28,450 nt of DNA, taken from the NCBI GenBank assembly GCA_001795035.1, contig MGMW01000057.1, forward strand, positions 1 through 28,450. The letters run 5' to 3'. Numbering within the stretch: the stretch's first letter is position 1; every line of letters begins with the position of its first letter. Positions 22,965-28,450 of this stretch are shown piece after piece. The translations under genes were made by a program, and so were the position numbers. This DNA comes from Chloroflexi bacterium RBG_13_53_26 (lineage in GTDB: Bacteria > Chloroflexota > Dehalococcoidia > UBA2247 > RBG-13-53-26). The notes under the pieces are model-generated. The model had not been told where the DNA came from, did no database searches, and saw only the letters and a list, made by a program, of their open reading frames with translations.

Positions 22965-23281
22965 GTCAATTCCTCCTATCGCTTGCCAGAAACCCCCAAA
23001 AAGAGAACAATCCGCAGCCCTGGATCACTGCCAAACCCGCCAGATGACAGACCATTCCTATTCTATCCTCCAGAGTATCTGCAGATAAATCATCAGCGGC
23101 CCATTAAGAATCGGGGTAGGCTAACCTTCCTTTTCACCTACCCTTCGGCTTCGTCATATAAGATAAGGAACCATACCGATGTTCCCTGCGAATGTAATCC
23201 GACTTGGCGCCTCCCTCAACTATACGTGTCGTAGGGGCGGTTCATAAACCGCCCCTACGACTTACTCTCTATTCTACTGGT
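22965..23281. other. Intergenic region between groEL and the FmdB-like gene
   Basis: 317 bases with no supported gene. It contains a perfect 34-bp palindrome at 23228-23261, listed separately. Short frames here lack ribosome sites. Confidence 0.6.
23228..23261. repeat. Perfect 15-bp inverted repeat (REP-like) after groEL
   Basis: GTCGTAGGGGCGGTT, a four-base loop CATA, then its exact complement. GC-rich, 20 bases past the groEL stop at 23282. No T-run follows on either strand, so it is not a standard intrinsic terminator. Palindromes of this GTAGGGGCGG type recur in dispersed repeat families in some genomes; only one copy was noticed in this window. Confidence 0.7.
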
Positions 23282-24895
23282 CTAGTACTCCGGCGGCATT
23301 GAGGGCATCGGTGCTTTTTCCTTTTCAGGGATATCGGTCACCAGGGCCTCGGTGGTCAGTATCATCACTGCCACGCTGGCAGCGTTCTCCAGAGCTGTCC
23401 TGACCACCTTCAACGGGTCAATTATGCCCTTCTTCACCATGTCACCGTATTCACCACTAGCAGCGTCAAAGCCCCATCCAGGCTTACCTTTTCTAACCGC
23501 GTCCACCACCACAGAGCCCTCGGCACCAGCATTGATGGCAATCCATCTGATGGGCTCTTCAACAGCCTCTTTAAGTATTTTCATACCAACAGCCTCATCG
23601 CCACCGTCCTTCACATGTGTCTCAAGAGCAACAGCGGCATTGAGAAGGGCTACCCCACCGCCAGCAAGAATGCCTTCCTCAACAGCAGCCCTTGTAGCAG
23701 AGAGGGCGTCTTCAACGCGGTGCTTCTTCTCCTTCAGTTCGGTCTCGGTGGCTGCCCCTACCTTGATCACAGCTACGCCACCAGCTAACTTGGCCAACCT
23801 CTCCTGCAGCTTCTCACGATCGAAGTCCGACGTAGTCTCATCTATCTGAGCCTTTATCTGCTTCATGCGGGCCTTGATATCGGACTCGGAACCCTTGCCT
23901 TCGACTATGGTGGTGTCATCCTTGTCTGACACCACCGTGCGGGCACGGCCAAGATCAGCCGGCGTAACCGAGTCCAGCTTCCTGCCCACTTCCTCAGAGA
24001 TCACCTTGCCACCAGTGAGGACAGCCATATCCTCCAGCATGGCCTTGCGGCGATCACCAAAGCCCGGAGCCTTCACAGCCAGACAGTTGAGGGTGCCTCT
24101 CAGCTTGTTCACCACCAGGGTGGCAAGCGCCTCGCCCTCGATGTCCTCAGCAATTATCACCAGATTCTTGCTAACCTGGAGTATCTTCTCCAAGGCCGGC
24201 AGCATATCAGCTACGGCAGAGATCTTCTTGTCGGTGATGAGGATGTAGGGATCCTCAATCGACGCCTCCATCCGATCGGGGTTGGTGATCAAGTAGGGAC
24301 TGATATAGCCACGGTCGAACTTCATACCCTCGACAAACTCGGTCTCAAACTGGAGGCCCTTCGACTCCTCAACCGTGATCACTCCATCCTTGCCAACCTT
24401 CTCCATCACATCAGCGATGAGGTTACCAATGTAGGGATCAACAGCCGAGATAGTGGCTACCTGGGCAATCTGCTCCTTCCCGGATACAGTGATACCCTTC
24501 TTCTTCAGCTCATCTATTATGATACCGACACCCTTTTCGATGCCGCGCTTAATAGACATGGCATCCGATCCAGCAGTGATGTTCTTGAAACCGCCGGAGA
24601 CTATCGCCTGGGCCAGGAGCGTGGATGTGGTGGTGCCATCACCACACTTGTCGTTGGTCTTGGCCGAAGCCTGTTTCAAGAGTTGAGCTCCCATATTCTC
24701 AAACGGATCGGGTAACTCGATCTCCTTGGCGATGCTCACACCATCGTTGATGACCGTTGGCGGTCCCCACTTCTTATCCAGGGCCACAGGACGGCCCTTC
24801 GGTCCCAGTGTCGGCCTTACGGCGTTAGCCAGAGTATCCACACCTTTCTTCAAGGCTGTCCTGCAATCCTGTCCAAAGATTATCTGTTTTGCCAC
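23282..24895 (-). CDS. groEL: Chaperonin GroEL (Hsp60)
   Basis: A 537-residue group I chaperonin subunit, the usual length. Visible family motifs: NAVRPTLGPKGRPVALDK, GDGTTTSTLLAQAI (nucleotide binding), AVKAPGFGDRRKAMLEDMAVLTGG and the late GGGVALLNA. The C-terminus ends PSMPPEY instead of the GGM repeats of many bacteria. It forms the double ring that folds proteins with GroES and ATP. The start is GTG 24895, with AGGAGG close upstream. It begins 15 bases after the groES stop and is co-transcribed with it. Confidence 0.97.
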   Translation of the reverse strand: MAKQIIFGQDCRTALKKGVDTLANAVRPTLGPKGRPVALDKKWGPPTVINDGVSIAKEIELPDPFENMGAQLLKQASAKTNDKCGDGTTTSTLLAQAIVSGGFKNITAGSDAMSIKRGIEKGVGIIIDELKKKGITVSGKEQIAQVATISAVDPYIGNLIADVMEKVGKDGVITVEESKGLQFETEFVEGMKFDRGYISPYLITNPDRMEASIEDPYILITDKKISAVADMLPALEKILQVSKNLVIIAEDIEGEALATLVVNKLRGTLNCLAVKAPGFGDRRKAMLEDMAVLTGGKVISEEVGRKLDSVTPADLGRARTVVSDKDDTTIVEGKGSESDIKARMKQIKAQIDETTSDFDREKLQERLAKLAGGVAVIKVGAATETELKEKKHRVEDALSATRAAVEEGILAGGGVALLNAAVALETHVKDGGDEAVGMKILKEAVEEPIRWIAINAGAEGSVVVDAVRKGKPGWGFDAASGEYGDMVKKGIIDPLKVVRTALENAASVAVMILTTEALVTDIPEKEKAPMPSMPPEY

Positions 24896-24910
24896 CTTAT
24901 TCCTCCTTTC

Positions 24911-25222
24911 CTAACTCTTCTTAGCCAGAATATCGCTCTCGCGGACGATGATCAGTTCTTCGTCATCAACCTTGTACTCGGTGCCCGCGTACCTGGCATA
25001 AATCACCACATCCCCCACCTTCAGGTCCATTGGGATCCTTTTGCCATCGTCAGCCACCTTGCCAGGACCGATAGCAATGACCTCGCCCTCCTGAGGCTTT
25101 TCCTTAGCCGTCTCAGGCAGGACTATGCCCCCCTTGGACACCTCCTCCCGCTTGGCCGGTCTGATCACAACCCTGTCTCCAAGCGGCTCAAGTTTACTGG
25201 TCGTCTTAGCCTTTGGTGCCAT
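24911..25222 (-). CDS. groES: Co-chaperonin GroES (Hsp10)
   Basis: A 103-residue Hsp10. After a short N-terminal extension of about 10 residues (MAPKAKTTSK) comes LEPLGDRVVIRPAKREEVSKGGIVLPETAKEKPQEGEV, with the mobile loop GGIVLP that docks on GroEL. GDVVIYARYAGTEYKVDDEELIIVRESDILA closes the beta barrel. The ATG at 25222 has AAGGAGG five bases upstream. Its promoter and flanking repeats are described separately. Together with GroEL it forms the folding chamber. Confidence 0.97.
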   Translation of the reverse strand: MAPKAKTTSKLEPLGDRVVIRPAKREEVSKGGIVLPETAKEKPQEGEVIAIGPGKVADDGKRIPMDLKVGDVVIYARYAGTEYKVDDEELIIVRESDILAKKS

Positions 25223-25238
25223 CTACTCCTCCTTTCAT

Positions 25239-25267
25239 ATCTTAATTGATATCATCTTAATTGATAT
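25239..25267. repeat. Two perfect 14-bp direct repeats at the groES transcription start (candidate operator)
   Basis: ATCTTAATTGATAT at 25239-25252 and again at 25254-25267, period 15 bp. The second copy overlaps the -10 box of the groES promoter and the first covers the predicted start of the transcript. A repressor bound here would block initiation. It does not match CIRCE (TTAGCACTC-N9-GAGTGCTAA) or HAIR. Confidence 0.6.
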
Positions 25268-25292
25268 TACTACAAACCTTCTGTTAGTGCAA
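25264..25292 (-). promoter_or_regulatory. Sigma-70-type promoter of groES-groEL
   Basis: On the minus strand TTGCAC (25292-25287), a 17-base spacer and TAATAT (25269-25264). The -10 box is about 40 bases before the ATG. Four of six -35 bases and five of six -10 bases match the housekeeping consensus. Confidence 0.6.
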
Positions 25293-25384
25293 AACCTGTC
25301 TGTCTTCACGCCACAGCCAGCAGTACATACCCTTATCAACTGTCCTCAAGATAAGCTCTCAACTGAAAGTATAAACGGGGTTAT

Positions 25385-25428
25385 GTTAGAATAATGCTTG
25401 AGAAATATTAGAAATTTGTTAGAATTTC
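25385..25428 (+). repeat. Four in-register 11-bp direct repeats: putative OmpR/PhoB-family box
   Basis: Units GTTAGAATAAT (25385), GCTTGAGAAAT (25396), ATTAGAAATTT (25407) and GTTAGAATTTC (25418), without gaps. Seven conserved positions plus four A/T-rich positions per 11 bp is the arrangement bound by PhoB/PhoP-type winged-helix regulators. The gene array downstream encodes such a regulator (27057). Confidence 0.6.
25398..25425 (+). promoter_or_regulatory. Promoter of the GAF-PAS kinase operon
   Basis: TTGAGA (25398-25403), a 16-base spacer and TAGAAT (25420-25425). Both boxes lie inside the 11-bp repeat array; GAAATT and AATTTC (25411-25428) also form an inverted repeat around the -10 box. 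Confidence 0.55.
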
Positions 25429-25507
25429 GGGTTCCGGTACTGCCGATATCGAGAGTCTGTATGACTCTTGGTGACAGGAGAGCGCCTGACACCCCTTCAA
25501 TGGAAGA

Positions 25508-27055
25508 ATGGAAACTCCACAGATACCAAGACAGGCTGACCTTCAGGAAACACTGCGCATTATCCTGAAGAATGCTATCGAGGCGCTCGGGGGCAGTGCA
25601 GGTGTGGTGGCCACATGGAGCGAGACAGAGCACCGCTTTATGACAAGTGGCTGCTACGGATTAGATACCAAGACTATGGAGCGGTTGCTGCCCTTACTCG
25701 ACGAGGCCATACCAGACCTGGCGACGAGCGTACACAATTTCAACCTGCTCTCGGCACTCAATTTCGACCCCCCTCTACCGACTTCTGATCAGGGTCTGAT
25801 CCTGAACCCCGTAATCGCTTTGCCTCTCCGGGTTGGACGGAGATCAGTCGGGCTGATCTACGTGCTGCGCCGCTTGGGGGCAGATTCCTTCTCCATACCT
25901 GACCAGGCAACCTTGGCCGCCTTCGCCAGGCAGGCCGCTATTGCCGCCGACAACGCCAGGCTAGTCCAGACCTTGTCTGAAGAAAAGGAAAAGATGGAGT
26001 ACATGCTCGAGGGCAGCGCCGAGGGTATCATGGGTATAGATGCTCGACGCAGGATCGTGGGCTTCAACTCGGCCATGGAAAGGCTTACCGGTTATCCCAG
26101 GGAGGTTGTACTTGGCCAGCCCTGCCATCAAGTGTTGAATCTGCGTGACTGGGAAGGGAAATCCGTTTGTAACACCACCAGGTGCCCCATGCTGATGCGT
26201 CCTGATGACTGCACATCCAACTGTGAACTGCAAGGGGAAATCCAGACCGCAGATGGACAGGATGTCGAGGTAGCCATGGTGTACTCTTTGATGCGCTCAT
26301 ATGAACGAGGTCAACCGGCCAGCGCCGTGATCAACGTTCGTGATATCAGACGACTGCGCGAGATCGAGAACCTGAGATCAACCTTCCTCTCCATGTTAGG
26401 TCATGAGCTGCAGACACCGCTGTCCATCATCAAGGGGTACACCGACACCCTGGCCCGTAGCGATGGCAAGTGGGATAAGAAGACACTGCATCATGGTCTC
26501 GAGGTAATCGAAGAGGAATGCGACAGGTTGAGCAAGCTGGTGAACAGGCTGCTGCTCGCCTCCCGCATCGAGACTCGCACGGTGACCCTGAAGAAGGATG
26601 AGGTGCAGTTGCCGGCCGTTGCCAGCAAGGTGATACGCCGGCTTGAAGCCACCGCTGGCAAACACAACTTTGAGGTGAGCTTCAATCCGGGCTTCCCCGT
26701 GGTGTACGCTGACCCAGAGCGAATGGAGGAGGTGATCACCAATCTAGTGGACAATGCCATCAAATACTCGCCCCTCGGTGGGAAGATAACCATAACGGGC
26801 AGGGCAGAGGTTGACCACGTGAAAGTAACGGTGGCCGATGAGGGCATCGGAATCCCACGGAGAGACTTGGAGCGCATTTTTGATCGTTTCCGCAGAGGAG
26901 ACACGAGCCAGGTACAGAAGGTGCGGGGGGTGGGCCTTGGGCTCTACATCTGCAAATCTATTGTGGAGGCCCACGGTGGCAGGATCGAGGTTTCCAGTGA
27001 ACCAGGTGCCGGCTCACGCTTCACCTTTACCCTGCCACTGCAGGAGAAGCGCTAG
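25508..27055 (+). CDS. Sensor histidine kinase, GAF-PAS-HisKA-HATPase (PhoR/VicK-like)
   Basis: A 515-residue kinase with no transmembrane segment, so cytoplasmic. A GAF domain is at about 10-155, then a PAS domain at about 163-285 with an unusual cysteine set: Cys206, Cys221, Cys226, Cys235 and Cys239. The HisKA domain has FLSMLGHELQTPLSIIKGY, phosphoacceptor His299. The ATPase has NLVDNAIKYSP, VADEGIGIPRRDLERIFDRF and GVGLGLYICKSIVEAHGG. The ATG at 25508 has a GGAAG site. The stop is followed after one base by the regulator gene. The cysteines suggest a metal or Fe-S redox sensor, which is inference. It is divergent from groES. Confidence 0.94.
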   Translation: METPQIPRQADLQETLRIILKNAIEALGGSAGVVATWSETEHRFMTSGCYGLDTKTMERLLPLLDEAIPDLATSVHNFNLLSALNFDPPLPTSDQGLILNPVIALPLRVGRRSVGLIYVLRRLGADSFSIPDQATLAAFARQAAIAADNARLVQTLSEEKEKMEYMLEGSAEGIMGIDARRRIVGFNSAMERLTGYPREVVLGQPCHQVLNLRDWEGKSVCNTTRCPMLMRPDDCTSNCELQGEIQTADGQDVEVAMVYSLMRSYERGQPASAVINVRDIRRLREIENLRSTFLSMLGHELQTPLSIIKGYTDTLARSDGKWDKKTLHHGLEVIEEECDRLSKLVNRLLLASRIETRTVTLKKDEVQLPAVASKVIRRLEATAGKHNFEVSFNPGFPVVYADPERMEEVITNLVDNAIKYSPLGGKITITGRAEVDHVKVTVADEGIGIPRRDLERIFDRFRRGDTSQVQKVRGVGLGLYICKSIVEAHGGRIEVSSEPGAGSRFTFTLPLQEKR

Positions 27056-27056
27056 G

Positions 27057-27797
27057 ATGGCAAAGAAAGTTAGATCAGGGATCACAACTTCATGCAAGAC
27101 TGTACTTGTGGTAGATGATGAGCCGCATATGGTGGAATTCATCGCCATGAACCTGGAACTCGAGGGACTCCGAGTGATCAAGGCTGCTAACGGCTATGAG
27201 GCGCTGGAAAAGGCAGTCAAAGACATGCCTGATCTGGTGGTCCTGGACATCATGATGCCCGACATGGATGGGTTCGAGACTCTGGAGAAGCTGCGAGAGG
27301 ACTTCTCAGTGCCGGTCATTTTCCTCAGCGCCAAGGGGGAGGAAGTCGACCGCATCAGAGGACTCGACTTAGGCGCCGATGACTACATTGCCAAACCCTT
27401 CAGCCCAAGAGAACTGGTTTCACGCATAAGGGCGGTGCTGCGAAGAACAGAGCCCGCCGCATCGGTCAGTGCATCAGAGATTGTGGTTGATGACGAGCTG
27501 CGGATAAACTTCGACCAACGCAAGGTGATTGCCCGCGGTGAGGAGATTCGTCTCAGACCAACAGAGTACCGTCTGCTGTATCAACTAGTGACCAACGCTG
27601 GGAAGCTCCTGACTCACGAGACCTTGCTTTCCAGAGTCTGGGGCACGGAGTATCGCGACGAAGACCAGTACGTACGCCTCTATGTCACCTACCTCAGGCA
27701 GAAGATAGAGAAGGATCCCAAGAACCCCAGATACATACTGAGCGAACGTGGCTTAGGCTATCGATTTAAGCAGTTCGGTGACCAGAGACAACCATAG
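27057..27797 (+). CDS. OmpR/PhoB-family response regulator
   Basis: A 246-residue DNA-binding regulator. The receiver domain (about 15-128) has VVDDE, phosphoacceptor Asp64 (LVVLDIMMPDMDG), serine in VIFLSAKG and lysine in YIAKPF. The winged-helix domain (about 145-240) has LRPTEYRLLYQLVTNAGKLLTHETLLSRVWG and YVRLYVTYLRQKIEKDPKNPRYILSERGLGYRF, the PhoB/OmpR type. I use ATG 27057, one base after the kinase stop; an in-frame start at 26838 would lie inside the kinase gene. It probably binds the 11-bp repeats at 25385-25428. Confidence 0.95.
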   Translation: MAKKVRSGITTSCKTVLVVDDEPHMVEFIAMNLELEGLRVIKAANGYEALEKAVKDMPDLVVLDIMMPDMDGFETLEKLREDFSVPVIFLSAKGEEVDRIRGLDLGADDYIAKPFSPRELVSRIRAVLRRTEPAASVSASEIVVDDELRINFDQRKVIARGEEIRLRPTEYRLLYQLVTNAGKLLTHETLLSRVWGTEYRDEDQYVRLYVTYLRQKIEKDPKNPRYILSERGLGYRFKQFGDQRQP

Positions 27798-27955
27798 CGC
27801 CGCGGACCCTTGACAGGCGTCAGCCATCACCTTCACCGCATTCGCTATTCTATTCCTGATCCCCAGTTCGTCAATCACAATACCACTTGATTGTTATCAA
27901 GCGCAGAGGGAAGACACAACAGACCATCTTGAGGAAGCCATGACATCCCACAGAC

Positions 27956-28255
27956 CTACTTCTCGGTCAGTTCGATCTCCAACTTCACGTTTTCAGGGTA
28001 AGTCGTCAATCCGGTGACGAATGTTAGGGTAGTCTTGGCAACTCCGCCTTCCGGCCGGTCACCCGACACAGGCCAGAGACTCTGGGCAACGTCCTTTCCA
28101 TGCGACTTCAGTTTCACCTTAACAACCTTGGTGCCCAAGCTACCCGGAGCAGACTCCTGAACGGTAACAGCTACATTCCAAAAACCTGCAGCGTCCTTGG
28201 CAACACCAAATCTTTCCACCAGGGGATCGCCTATTTCCCAACTGACTTGTGCCAT
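27956..28255 (-). CDS. Small soluble protein of unknown function
   Basis: A 99-residue protein starting MAQVSWEIGDPLVERFGVAKDAAGFWNVAVTVQES, rich in Val, Thr and Lys with alternating hydrophobic residues, which suggests an all-beta, immunoglobulin-like fold. No signal peptide, cysteine or transmembrane segment. ATG 28255 has GGAGG eight bases upstream. It is convergent with the response regulator operon. I do not recognise the family. Confidence 0.7.
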   Translation of the reverse strand: MAQVSWEIGDPLVERFGVAKDAAGFWNVAVTVQESAPGSLGTKVVKVKLKSHGKDVAQSLWPVSGDRPEGGVAKTTLTFVTGLTTYPENVKLEIELTEK

Positions 28256-28450
28256 ACTTCCTACCTCCTCTTAGTTTCTGGAACTACAAATTGAATCGCA
28301 TCCGCCAAGAAAACACCCACACACAACTACTGCACGGCGATCTCACCTTCCTGGCATCTACAGCAGCACCACAGCCGCTGTGCTCTCCTTCTCTCACTGT
28401 CTGTGGTATTCGATCTCCGATCCGCCCAACTATATCATCTCTCGAGACTC

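Noticed and set aside
25223..25507. CIRCE or HAIR element at groES
   Set aside because: I looked for TTAGCACTC-N9-GAGTGCTAA and CTTGAGT-N7-ACTCAAG in the groES upstream region; only isolated half-like CTTGAG strings occur, not paired.
26838..27056. 73-residue N-terminal extension of the response regulator
   Set aside because: It lies wholly inside the kinase gene in another frame; the receiver domain begins just after ATG 27057.
27880..27900. CTTGAT-TGTT-ATCAAG hairpin as a terminator of the kinase-regulator operon
   Set aside because: Only six base pairs, A/T-rich, no T-run.

Overview
The window looks like a piece of chromosome from an uncultured anaerobic bacterium. It has moderate GC, short intergenic gaps, strong GGAGG-type ribosome binding sites, and several GTG or TTG starts. 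The gene mix (steroid-dehydrogenase-like flavoprotein, SnoaL-like protein, short-chain dehydrogenase, Mo-bisPGD oxidoreductase, hydrogenase maturation genes, FmdB zinc ribbons, many two-component systems) would fit a Chloroflexota/Dehalococcoidia-like lineage. That placement is inference from gene content only. I saw no tRNA, rRNA, CRISPR array, transposase or phage gene.

Layout. (1) 1-1508: the N-terminus of a molybdopterin oxidoreductase runs off the left edge on the minus strand, from a TTG start, and is divergent from a short-chain dehydrogenase. (2) 1587-6983, minus strand: an ABC ATPase and a large FtsX-type permease (MacB/LolCDE-like) are followed by a membrane-embedded M28 peptidase and a small zinc-ribbon protein. 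(3) 7358-10785, plus strand: a SnoaL-like protein, a KstD/fumarate-reductase-like flavoprotein, an 85-residue membrane protein of unknown function and a rhomboid protease. (4) 10974-11992: hypA-hypB, facing a minus-strand run (16314 back to 12022) of a MobA-like protein, two NifU-like domain proteins (one lacking a cluster cysteine), an FmdB zinc ribbon, an M52 hydrogenase maturation protease, a YkgJ-like cysteine protein, an LCM-family methyltransferase and a possible 34-residue membrane peptide. Much of this concerns Ni, Fe-S or Mo cofactors, yet no hydrogenase structural gene is present.

(5) 16830-20439: a CHASE4-HAMP-PAS histidine kinase of the HisKA_2 type, then a REC-PAS-HD-GYP response regulator that probably degrades c-di-GMP. 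(6) 25222 back to 20477, minus strand: a chaperone block groES-groEL-fmdB-like-dnaJ, followed by two unrecognised genes that overlap dnaJ and each other. (7) 25508-27797: a GAF-PAS-HisKA kinase and an OmpR/PhoB-type regulator, divergent from groES. (8) 27956-28255: a small orphan protein.

The most interesting non-coding signal is the 25223-25507 region shared by groES and the kinase operon. On the kinase side, four degenerate 11-bp direct repeats in register (25385-25428) cover a TTGAGA/TAGAAT promoter, the arrangement expected for an OmpR/PhoB-family box and so probably autoregulation. On the groES side, a TTGCAC-17-TAATAT promoter runs directly into two perfect 14-bp direct repeats with a 15-bp period, and I saw no CIRCE or HAIR element. 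The best candidate for an undescribed system is the translationally overlapped dnaJ-ORF114-ORF214 unit.
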